A stretch of DNA of 64,000 nucleotides from Eucommia ulmoides. Lineage: Eukaryota > Streptophyta > Magnoliopsida > Garryales > Eucommiaceae. The DNA lies in the NCBI GenBank assembly GCA_016647705.1, contig CM028325.1, positions 32,158,474-32,222,473 of the forward strand. The letters are read 5' to 3'. Shown here one piece after another: positions 1 to 9,971 of this stretch; positions within the stretch are counted from its first letter, which is position 1, and each line of letters opens with the position of its first letter. The notes under the pieces are model-generated. The model did no database searches. It worked only from the letters and a program-made list of their open reading frames with translations, and was not told the origin of the DNA. The position numbers were made by a program, and so were the translations under genes.

Positions 1-107
1 CAGAACCTTGGCATCAATTCTCATCCTTTCAATCCGAAAATCCTTGTTTTCTTGGATAATTTGGCGTTTAGACAATAGCTGTGCCAGAGATTCTAAGAAC
101 AAAATGA
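1..107 (-). CDS. Possible internal exon of an unidentified gene, running off the left edge
   Basis: Read on the minus strand, one frame stays open across the whole stretch and gives a charged, helix-like peptide that begins ILFLESLAQLLSKR and ends RMRIDAKVL. It is preceded (positions 108-116) by a good acceptor, TTTACAG. I do not recognise the family. If real, the gene continues beyond position 1 and its upstream part would lie at higher coordinates, around 340-750, where another minus-strand frame stays open but has no clear start. The Copia element at 758-5588 would then sit in or just upstream of the gene. Support is only an open frame plus one splice site, so this is tentative. Confidence 0.3.
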
Positions 108-757
108 CTGTAAATATTATGAAAATGTTCAGAAGACAGATAATGAAGAACCACACGAACAGTTAATTATCACAAACTAGTTCCAAATATAAGAATTAGT
201 ATACAAATGCACAAACTACATCAGCTAATGATCAATTATGAGAAGTAGATGTGCACAGAAAATCCAATCGAACAACGAACCTCGACTAATTATTAATACA
301 CAGAAACATAATGATACAACTACTTAGAGAGAGAGAAAGAGGAATACCGGGAATGGCAGATGGCGATTGTGATGGCGGATGAGGGTGAACGTGCCTAGGG
401 GTTGAAACAATCAGCAAGTACTCTAAATAACGATCCAATGCTAGTGTCGGACTTGGAACAATTAGCAACACCTTCTAGCTCAACATTCTTCGCATATAAA
501 CCATGCGATTTCGAATCCAAATCAGGTTTTGATTTGCGAACCGAATTCAGATTTGGATTCGAATTGAGTTTTTTGGAGAGGAGAGACGAAGATGACAGAA
601 GACGGCGATGAACATAGCTTGCGGAGAGTAAAGGTGGGAATGAGATTGAATTGGTTCCGATTTGAGAGGTCCATCAGTGGCTTCCTCTTCACCGATGATT
701 TTGTGCCGAAACGTCTTCTCTCAGCTTCCTTTGCTTACCATATCAGGGACAACTTTT

Positions 758-952
758 TGTTAAGATCAATTAATAACATCAAAAGTTTAGAGAGAAAATA
801 GATGACGACTAGGGTTTTATTATCATTGAAATCAAGAATGCAATCATACAAATGAAAAAGAAAGACTTATATAAGAGTACAAAGGAAAACCTAGAAAGAA
901 ATTAAAAGACAATTATACCCTTACTAAATACTAATAATAATGAACTCTAATA
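758..952 (-). repeat. 3' LTR of the Copia element
   Basis: This 195-bp sequence is repeated in the same orientation at 5394-5588 with about 94% identity. It starts TGTTAAGAT on the plus strand and ends CTCTAATA, so on the element's strand its first bases are TATTAG where TGTTAG would be usual. A polypurine tract, seen on the plus strand as TCCCCTCTCAAACTC (953-967), adjoins its inner edge. Confidence 0.93.
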
Positions 953-965
953 TCCCCTCTCAAAC

Positions 966-2615
966 TCACGATGTTGCTGCAAGTAGCATCGAGAATTTGC
1001 CAACCAGAAAATGAAAGCGCGAAATAGAATGCGACTTGGTGAACAAGTCTGCAATTTGCATGGAGGATGACACAAAAGGCAAAGTAATGGTCCCATGATG
1101 AAGATGATGACGAGTGAGATGACAATCGATCTCAATGTGCTTGGTCCATTCATGAAAGAATGAATTGTGAGCAATCTGAATAGCACTCTTGTTATCACAA
1201 TACATGGGAGTGGGATGAGAAAGAGAAATACCCATATCTGCAAGTAATCAACGCAACCAAACTATTTCAGTGGTAGTGGATGCCATCGCACAATACTCAG
1301 TTTCCGTGGAAGATTTAGAAACAACGGCTTGCTTCTTGCTCTTCTATGAAATAAGAGAATCACCCAAAAACACACAAAAACCTGTAACAGACTTGCGATC
1401 TGTGGGATCACTAGCCCAATCAGCATCAGAATAGGCATGTTGCTCCAAAGATGAGGTTGATGGAAGTAAGAGACTCTGAAATAGGGTACCCCGAAGATAC
1501 TGAAGGATACGAAGAACACCAGCCCAATGAACTGTAGTAGGAGAAGTGGCAAATTGACTGACGATATGAACAGCATGAGCAATGTCCGGGCGAGTGATAG
1601 TCAGATAGACCAAACTGCCAATAATAGTACGATATAAGGTAGGATCTGATAAGAGGGCACCATCAGAAGGTGAGTAGCAAACATTCACCTCTAGAGGAGT
1701 ATCAACAATCCTAGTATCAGTAAGACGAGCACGCTTGAGAATGTCGGCTGTATATTTGCACTAAGTGAGAAGATAGTCTTTCGGAGAAAAAACTACTTCA
1801 ATACCCAAAAAATAGCGTAAAGCCCCCAAGTCCTTCATTTCAAACTGTCGAGATAATTCTGATTTCAAAATTGCAATCCCATCAACATCATCACCAGTAA
1901 TAATCATGTCATCCATATATAAAGATAGTAGAATACGGTCGACAGTAGTACACTTTATAAACAGAGCGAAATCATGATTACTTGGGTGAAAACCAAGCGA
2001 AGTAATTACCATAGAGAACTTCTCAAACCAGGCTCGAGGAGCCTATTTAAGGCCGTATAGAGATTTCTTGAGTTTGCAAACTTCTCCAAACTTATGAGCA
2101 ACACCCGGAGGAGGTGTCATGTAAACTTCTTCATGAAGGTCGCCATTCAAGAAGGCATTTTTAACATCCATCTGAGAAATATGCCACTGACGAACAGATG
2201 CAACGGCAATAAGAGTACGAACAGTCGTCATTTTTCCAACTGGAGCAAAAGTCTCCTCATAATCCATACCATATTACTGAGAAAATCCCTTAGCAACCAA
2301 ACGAGCTTTGTACCGCTCAACTGAACCGTCAGACTTGGTTTTAATTTTGTAGACCCACCGAGAACCAATTGGACTTTTACCCAGAGGTAAAGGTACTAAA
2401 TCCCATGTATCCGTCTTGTATAAAGCAGAGAGTTCCTCAGCCATAGCCTGTTGCCAAAGAGGATCAAGTGCTGCCTCTTTATAGGATAAAGACTCAGAGA
2501 GACAGTGAATAGAGGCTAAAAATGAAGCAAAAGAATGTGAATAGTAAGAATAAATAAAATCTAGTATATGAGTGGACTTACGAATGCGCCGAGGATAGCG
2601 AGGAAAAGGACCCAC
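966..2615 (-). pseudogene. Copia reverse transcriptase and RNase H, broken
   Basis: The RT begins with the conserved entry WQQAMAEELSAL, then RWVYKIKTKSDGSVERYKAR and [12 protein letters not shown]. The catalytic box is [12 protein letters not shown] near 1915, with the YxDD motif intact. RNase H follows with HAYSDADWASD (near 1430), a TETEYCAMA-type segment and PMYCDNKSAIQIAH near 1195. Stops occur near 2268, 2041, 1760 and 1343. The whole segment lies in one frame, shifted relative to Gag and integrase. Confidence 0.88.
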
Positions 2616-4189
2616 AATCTGAGAAGATTCTTGGTAGGCCGTCGGAGGGGAGAGGAGGGGATTCTGGAAGTATCAATACCTGTAGAGCTACCAGTGTCAA
2701 TACCTGCAGAGCTACCAGTGTCAACATGAGGTTCATCAGAGAAAGGATCAATGGAAATGAGATCAGATTTTGTCAAGTTGTGTGTACTAGAAGGAATAGA
2801 GAAAAAATGTATATGCTCAAGAAACACAACATGACGGGACACGTATAGTTTTTGTGCAACTGGATCAAAGCAACGATATCCCTTTTGTCCCTTACCATAA
2901 CCTAGGAAGACGCAAATAGCAGAGCGAGAAGATAACTTACTACGCTCTACTCTCGATCGAAGAACAAAACAAGTGCACCCAAATACTCTTAAAGAGGAAT
3001 AGTTGGGAGCATGACCATATAATTTTTCAAATGGAGACAAACCTGAAGAATGAGAAGATGGGATCTTATTAATTAGGTTCACTGCAGTAAGTACCGCTTC
3101 TCCCCAAAATACACTAGGAACATAGGCAGATAATAAAAGAGAACGAGCAGTTTCAACAATATGCCTATGTTTCCTTTCAGCAACACCATTTTGCTCGGGA
3201 GTGTTAGTACACGAGGTTTGGTGAATCGTTCCATCTAGAGCAAGTAAGTTAGTGAAAGGATTAGAAATGTACTCCCCACCCAAATCACATCTAAAACACT
3301 TGATAATAGCAAAATGTTGGGTTTTAACAAGAGCTCAAAACTTTTGAAAAATATCAAAGAATTCAGATCGACGTTTCATAAGATAAACCCAACAATATCG
3401 AGTGTGATCATCAATGAAGGAAACATAATATCTAGAACCCCCTTTTGTAGCAATTGGGGAAGGTCCCCATACATTAGAGTGAACCAGATCAAATGGTGCA
3501 AGGGAAGAAGAAATGCTTCGATTAAAAGGTAAAGCAGAGAATTTTGCAAGCTTACAACCACTACAATCAGAAATATCACAAACTGACAAATTCCCTAAGA
3601 ATCCTTTCGATACTAAGTATTTTAAACGGGATGCTAAAACATGACCAAGACGAGAGTGTCATAAATGAAAACTAGAAGATGAAGAACTCAAATGAAAAGA
3701 CGACAAGTCAACACCAGAAGCTGCAACCTCTGGTACTCGTAGCTCATCCAGTATATATAGTCCCCCCGGCCTACGGCCTGTCCCAATCAGCTTCTGGGAT
3801 TGCGGATCCTGTACCTGACAAGAGGTAGAAGAGAAAGAAACTGAGTAACCAGAATCACATAATTGGCCAACAGAAACAAGATTCAATGCAAGGTTGGGAA
3901 TATGATAAATACTTGAAAGAGATAACCGAGGTTTGACAACAGAACCAATGCCTGCTAATGGCATCGGAGTACCATCAGCAATCATAACAGATACAGATGA
4001 GGTAGGCTTTAAAGATGCAAATGATAGTAAATCAGGTGACATATGATGAGAGGCTCCAGAATCTAGAACCCATATGGAGGAAGCCATACCTGAAGATCTA
4101 GAGGGTGACAAACCTACTGAAGATGCAGCGGACATGGCATGTGGCTGTGTGGCAAGGAACTTCTGAAATTGTTCAGTAAAGGCCTCCAT
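2616..4189 (-). pseudogene. Copia protease and integrase, broken
   Basis: The aspartic-protease signature appears as WVLDSGASHHMS near 4075. It is followed by the GAG-pre-integrase segment (SDCSGCKLAK near 3560) and the integrase core. The core motifs are HSNVWGP near 3475, FIDDHTRY, and EQNGVAERKHRH near 3190. Copia integrases normally have HSDVWGP; here the catalytic aspartate codon GAT reads AAT (Asn). Stops fall near 3659, 3335 and 3284, and the frame shifts by one near 2615-2635, after which pol continues in another frame. The integrase is therefore dead both by truncation and by loss of a catalytic residue. Confidence 0.87.
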
Positions 4190-4339
4190 TGTGGGATTAG
4201 AGGATGTTAGGTCTCCAAAACTAAACGAATTTGATGACGACGGTACAGTTGCAGCAGTATTAGGCTGTGGAGGCCTGTAAGGACATTTTTTAAAACGATT
4301 GTCAGATTTCCACTAGGGAGGTGGTTGTTGCTGCTGTTG

Positions 4340-5116
4340 CTGTGTTCTCTTCAGTTTAGGGCATTGAGCCTTCCAATGACCTTTATGCTTACAGAAGCTG
4401 CATTCATCAACGGCAGGCCTCGAATAAGATGGACTGAAAGGAACTGCCAGAACAGATGAACTGGCTTATTTGAGAACTCTTGTGTCTGACTGAGACTTGA
4501 AGCGTATCTTCTCGGCCAATAATTCACTAACCACTGAATCAACAGATGGAAGTGGATTACGGTGCAAAATTGTCCCACGAAGTCCTTCAAAATCATCACG
4601 CAACACCATCAACAATTGAACCAAACGTTGTTCTTCCCTACGAGCAATGTACGGAATACACGCTCGTAATTCTGCAGATTCTGTCAGAGCCAAATGATCC
4701 CAGAAATCTGTCATAGCATTGTAGAATTCTTGGATACTCATATCATTCTGCTTCAGTACTTGAATATCATATTCCAACTGATATTGTTTTGCAAAATTAG
4801 ACTGTGTGTACAGTCTTGATAGATGATCCCAAACTACTTTGGCATACTCATACTTCGCTAATTGCATACCAATTGAATGTTCAATAGAGTTGTTAATCCA
4901 GGTAATGATTTTTGAATTATTTACCTCCTAAGTATCTAACAAAGTTATATAATTTTCAGCCCTTGCATCTTTTGGTTTAACTAGTGTACCACTAACATAA
5001 CCCAACATCCTTTTGCCTTTAAGAAAATTTTTCATCACATAACTCCAATATGAAAAACATTTCCCATTCAATCTCACAGAAATAGACTGAAGCGAATCAT
5101 CCCTTTCACATGCCAT
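4340..5116 (-). pseudogene. Copia Gag (UBN2-type) with CCHC zinc knuckle, broken
   Basis: The frame begins MACERDDSLQ and shows the retrotransposon Gag fold: a short N-terminal SYW segment, the WDHLSRLYTQ segment, and the region ending in LLAEKIRFK. A zinc knuckle of the form C-S-F-C-x4-H-x4-C lies near 4358-4400, followed by a glutamine run. Stops interrupt the frame near 4928 and 4466 and just after the knuckle. Gag packages the element RNA into cytoplasmic particles. The pieces share one reading frame, so decay here is by point nonsense mutation. Confidence 0.85.
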
Positions 5117-5380
5117 TACAAATACCAACAAACGAAATCACAAATCTAATGCAACAGAGAAATAAAATCAAATATCAGAACAAATCGATGATTCGCTGCA
5201 GAGAAAACCAAATTAGAATTGCGCGGAAGTCAGATCTGTACAAACAACAACAATCATAGTCCTACAGATGCTGAATCTGTATGAACACCGGATCTGTATG
5301 AACGCCGAATTGCTACGAACATCAGAACTGGAACCGCGGTCCTTGTGGATGGAATCAAACTTCTTCTTTCTATGAAATTA

Positions 5381-5393
5381 GGCTCTGATACCA
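5381..5393 (-). other. Primer-binding site for initiator tRNA-Met
   Basis: On the minus strand the sequence TGGTATCAGAGCC follows the 5' LTR without a gap. This is the standard plant Copia primer-binding site, complementary to the 3' end of initiator methionine tRNA. It fixes the element's orientation and the LTR boundary. Confidence 0.92.
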
Positions 5394-5588
5394 TGTTAAG
5401 ATTAATGAATAACATCAAAAGTTTATAGAGAAAAGGGATGACGACTAGGGTTTTATTATCATTGAAATCAAGAATGCAATCATACAAATGAAAAAGAGAT
5501 ACTTATATAAGAGTACAAATGAAAACCTAGAAAGCAATTAAAAGACAGTTATACCCTTACTAAATACTAATAATAATAAACTCTAATG
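5394..5588 (-). repeat. 5' LTR of the Copia element
   Basis: This is the partner of the repeat at 758-952. Its inner edge, read on the minus strand, ends CTTAACA and runs directly into the primer-binding site. The LTR carries CTTATATAAG, a plausible TATA element for element transcription. Confidence 0.93.
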
Positions 5589-6095
5589 CTTTCAACCAAA
5601 ATTGGATTCAACAATGTATAGTGAGAATTCACCTGCAAACAATTGTACAGAGAGTGAAAGAGAGCTAAAACTTAGAGAGAGAAAAAGGGGGAGATTCTGG
5701 AAGAAGCTACAATGGTGTAGCGGGAAAATCTGAACAATCTCAACAAAAATTTATGTTTTGTTCCCAAAATAGAAACAAATTTGGGAATAAAAAATTGCAG
5801 AACATAAACATAGACTATGGGATAAATGAAATCCCTAACCATCAGAAGCCAAATCGAAGCCCTAACTACTCATCGAAATAGGACAATCGCGTAAGAGAGA
5901 GATGAACCAGTAGAGACGATGACGAACCAATAGAGACAATGCAGGTCCGGCCACCGCCGTCCAGATCCATCCACCGTCGTCCTCAAACTGACCTTCTCCA
6001 ACACCTCCAATTGAATCCTCTCGGCGATTGACGAGAACCAAGGAGAAAGAGAGAGAGGTTCTTTTTGGGTGGGTGATAGAAATGGGAAGAGCTAA
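5589..6095. other. No gene seen; flank of the Copia insertion
   Basis: This is purine-rich DNA with short GAGA runs, the continuation of the sequence the Copia element split. It holds no coding frame I can support. It resembles the leader-like DNA found inside the nearby MULE termini and may be the body of a MULE whose right end is at 6290. Confidence 0.5.
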
Positions 6096-6290
6096 GGGTA
6101 ATTATACTTTACACCCCAATAATTGTAAATAATTATGAAAGGGCAAAATCAACATTTCACATTTTCCGTCAACGGAATTAGCGTTGCACTTAGGTCCACA
6201 AACCACAGGGGGGTAAGTGGCGAAGTTCAAATCACAAGGGGGTAAAATACAAATAGGCCAAACTACAAGGGGGTAAAGTGCTATTAACCA
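6096..6290. repeat. Mutator-like terminal repeat unit, inverted copy of 7164-7357
   Basis: This ~195-bp unit begins GGGTAATTATACTTTACACC and ends TAAAGTGCTATTAACC. It is a diverged reverse complement of 7164-7357, including the shared line TTCCGTCAACGGAATTAGC against GCTAACTCCGTTAACGGAA. It looks like the right end of another member of the same MULE family. I found no matching left end or target duplication for it. Confidence 0.65.
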
Positions 6291-6326
6291 AAAAAAAATT
6301 ATAAATGTTTCACTTACTAGAATTTG

Positions 6327-6328
<2 letters not shown>

Positions 6329-6376
<48 letters not shown>
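6329..6376. repeat. (TTA)n microsatellite
   Basis: An uninterrupted run of about 16 TTA/ATT units. It gives a false leucine-run open frame. Confidence 0.97.
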
Positions 6377-7154
6377 TTGTGTTTCTCATATAAATGTTGA
6401 TACAAGTAATGATTTTTTTCCTTTTTATGCAAATAATTTCATACTTATCAGACTTTTTATTCAAAAAATATTTTCTTTTTTCATTTTTTATATTAATTAT
6501 TTCTCATATAAGTGTTAGTAGAAGTAATGATTTTTTTTTTTTCTTTTTATGCAAATCATTTCATATATAAAACGAGATAAAAAAAAAGTAAAAAATATAA
6601 TAAAGAGTAAAAAAATAACAATTAAAAAATTCACAAGCCCATTGTTTTCTAATATGAATAAAAATATTACTAAATAAAGTCTCATAAGAAAACTTCACCA
6701 AACAATTCAAAAAAATGTAACTAAATGAAATAGTTTATATATAAATTTTAACTAAATTTCATAAATAAAAAATTATTAGCTCTTAGAATAATTTTAAATT
6801 TAAAAAAAATCAATAGCAATTCTCTTTAAATACTAAAAAATGTAACAAATGATCATTTGATTCTAAAAGTAATTAAAAAATGGAATTGGAAATGTATTAC
6901 TTAAACCAATAATATTTAATTCTTAGAATAATTTCAAATTTAAAAAATTTAGCATCAAGTACTGTTTAAATACCAAAAAAAAGTGTAGCAACCAATAATT
7001 GATCCGAAAAGTAATAAAAAAAAATTAGAATTGAAAATGTATTACATAAACAAAATTTAAATACAAAAATCAAATTTGTCCAAAACTCTAATTTTTTTAA
7101 GAGGGTTATTAGAGTAATTTTTACCTATATGATTCATGGTTATTTTTATTATAA
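6377..7154. other. AT-rich intergenic DNA, no gene
   Basis: Very AT-rich sequence with short repeated phrases; a stretch around TTCTCATATAAATGTTGATAC recurs twice about 130 bp apart. I see no coding frame, RNA gene or transposon end. Confidence 0.7.
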
Positions 7155-7163
7155 TTAATTATA

Positions 7164-9424
7164 GGTTTAATTACACTTTACCCCATGTGGTTTGGCCCAT
7201 TTGCACTTTATCCCTTTATGGTTTAAACGTCGTCACGTACCCCCCTGTGGTTTGTAGACCAAAGTGCAATGCTAACTCCGTTAACGGAAAACATGGAATG
7301 TCGATTTTGCCCTTCCATAATTATTCACAATTATTGGGGTTTAAAGTGTAATTAACCCTATTCCATTTCAATTCCTCCTTCTTCCTTTGTCTGTCTTTCT
7401 CTCTGTCTTGAAGCCTTCAACGGTTCAGTCTTGCTCTCCTTCTCGCTTCTCTCCCTCACTCTCGAATTTACCCTAGATCGTTTGGGGTGGTCGGCGTTGG
7501 TCATGGCGAGGTCGAATCTGGATGGCCACAGCCGGCGGTGGTCGAATCGTCGTCGCCGTTTCTCCACCATGTCTCCATTGCCAATGATTCTCCATAACCG
7601 TCTCTCGATCTCGATCAATTATTGTTCGTATTATTAGGTTTTTGTGAATTTCATCCCCACATTTTCAGAATTCTTTTCGCATGATGCAATTTAATTGGCA
7701 GAAGAATTACCTCAATAGCTATAAAAGTTTGCCATTTTTATGAAATTGGATGTATGAATTCTTAATGTTTAAAGTTTTCTTGCAATCCATTGAATTATGT
7801 GACTGCTTATCCCAGATTGATAGAGTGTATTTAAGCGCACCATCAAAAATTGCCATAATAGACCACGAGAAGAATATGACCTTTGTACTGCGTAAAGAAG
7901 GCATGCCAGATGAAGGTTTTCGCTGATAAACTTATTCCTGTTTAATCAGATCTGAGAGAAGCAGCCACCTAGGTAAATTTATTCCTATACGGTTTTCAAT
8001 TGTTCTTGATTTATTCAATTGCAATTTTTCTCTCTGAGGTCTTTATTCATGAAATCTGTTTTTGTTTCGATTTCGAAATCGATCTCTATTTCGATTTCGA
8101 AATCAATGAAGATGAGCTAGGACAGCGACGAACACGGTTGAAATCAAAATTCTATTTCTGTTTCAATTTCGAAATTGAAATTGAAACCAAAGAAGACGAC
8201 GCGGACGAACGAACGAGAAGTAGACCAACGAAGATGAAGTAGACGAAGAGGACGAATTTAGCTAGGTCGAATTTAGCTAGAATTTATTGGGAGGAAGGAA
8301 ACCTCAAAAAACCCATAAACTTGCTGATTTTTTATTTTTTTTATTTTTTGGTTATTAATCTGATGAATGAAAATTCAAGAATTATTAGGGCCCGTTTGGG
8401 TTTTCATTGAATTCGTTAATTGTTCTATTTTATAGTTTGGCGGTGTTTGATTTCATGGAATTAGACCTTTAGATATGAAGTATGTAAAAATCTTTGAAAA
8501 AATGTCAATGTCAATTTCAACACTTGAATCATGCGCCACGTTAATTTATGAATTATGAATTGATATTTTATTTTGGATTTTATTCTAAAATGTTAAACGA
8601 ATGTCAGTTGCAACTGTACCGACGTTTGTTTGGTGTTTTGTTTTCAAATTTATGTTTCTAGTACAGTGATGTTTACAATTTTTGATTTGAAGTATTTTAA
8701 TATGATATGTATTACAATGGTATATTATGGTGAAATGTGATTGTTTACATTTATATATATTAACAATTAAAATTTAAAAATATTTCAAGGAAGAAGAACT
8801 GTAACTCCAAATTAAGTGTTCTGAATGTGGAAATAAATTACATTATCACCTCTCAATTTATGTTTTAATTTTGAATTAATCATTAGAATTTTTATTTAGT
8901 TATCCTAATATTCGGATTCAATAAATTGACCCTTGACTTTATTTACAAATGCAATGCTAAAAATGGATTTTTAATAAATAAGTGATATTAATTAAAAGGC
9001 ATGAAAATCAATAAATATTTGAATAATTAAATGAAATTAATAAGATTAATTTTAAATAAAAAAAATTGATATAATAATGATTAAAGTCTTGAAAATAAAT
9101 AATAAATTAAGAATTATTGTGGTGTAATAAATGTGAATTATTGTTGGTTTAGTGAAAAAAAAAATGAGTGAGAAATCTTGCACTTATATAGAGAAATGTG
9201 GGGGTAAATTGGGAATAAAGAAAAAGAATTTTGGAGGGGAAAAACACAAAAAACAAGCCCAACCACATTTCTAGCGTGTGGGGCTCAATTCTGTCAATTT
9301 TGACAGAAACTATTAGTTTTGCACTTAGACCCAAGACCACAGGGGGGTAAGTGATGACATTTGAACCACAGGAAGGTAAAGTGCAAATGGGTCAAACCAC
9401 AGGGGGGTAAAGTGTAATTAACCC
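7164..9424. mobile_element. Non-autonomous Mutator-like element (MULE) with 9-bp target duplication
   Basis: The left end begins GGTTTAATTACACTTTACCC. The right end, reverse-complemented, begins GGGTTAATTACACTTTACCC, and similarity continues inward for about 100 bp through three phrases of the kind CCCCCCTGTGGTTT. The flanks are a perfect 9-bp direct repeat, TTAATTATA (7155-7163 and 9425-9433), as expected for Mutator. The interior has no transposase. A CT-rich leader-like stretch (7380-7620) and a palindromic TTTCGAAATCGA block (8070-8180) may be captured or nested DNA; the second resembles the interior of the MITE at 58774-59923. Confidence 0.87.
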
Positions 9425-9433
9425 TTAATTATA

Positions 9434-9971
9434 TGTAACTTATCTCTTCCTCCAGTCCCTTCTCTCTGTCCAACCATTTAATAAAATTATCTCTTCATCT
9501 ATTAATTACATATAAATGATTTGCTCAAAAGAGTATTCCAATAATTTTTAATCAAATAATAGATTATATTAAATAACATATATATAAGGCCTATCATATT
9601 ATTGTAAAACTATTATTTGGAAGAAAAAAAATGAAAAGTCCCTTTAGGAGCTTATTTACTTTTTTTCTGAAATTCAATATGAGTGATGACATTAATAGTT
9701 TTAAAAATTGACATTAAAGGATCAACTGTACGTTATGTCTAACATTCAAATAAAATTTATATATTAATATATTTTTTTACTAGAACCGCATAATATGCGG
9801 GTCTAAAACTAGTTATAATATTAAAAGTGAAAGACAACACATTGAAATGCATGAGAGTTAAGTATTAGTCATCTCTTAAATGTTATTGAAATGTGAAATT
9901 GATGGCTAAGATTTATTCCTTCCACCATTAATATTCTATTAATTTTATTAATGTGAAATGGATGGCCATAA
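9434..9971. other. AT-rich spacer with a possible Helitron 3' end, no gene
   Basis: There is no coding frame here. Positions 9786-9800 form a hairpin with a 7-bp stem (CCGCATA / TATGCGG), followed 8 nt later by CTAG and then T (9809-9813). That is the layout of a Helitron 3' terminus. I could not locate a matching 5' TC end. Confidence 0.45.

Larger units (their letters stand above)
758..5588 (-). mobile_element. Decayed Ty1/Copia LTR retrotransposon with both LTRs
   Basis: The element has two 195-bp direct repeats (758-952 and 5394-5588), a primer-binding site next to the 5' LTR and a purine-rich tract next to the 3' LTR. Between them lie Gag, protease, integrase, reverse transcriptase and RNase H, in the Copia order and all on the minus strand. 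Flanks are CTTTT (753-757) and CTTTC (5589-5593), a 5-bp target duplication with one mismatch. The LTRs differ at about 12 of 195 positions by hand count. The polyprotein frame carries roughly ten stops and one frameshift near 2615-2635, so the copy cannot move on its own. At 4.8 kb it is full length for Copia. Confidence 0.93.
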
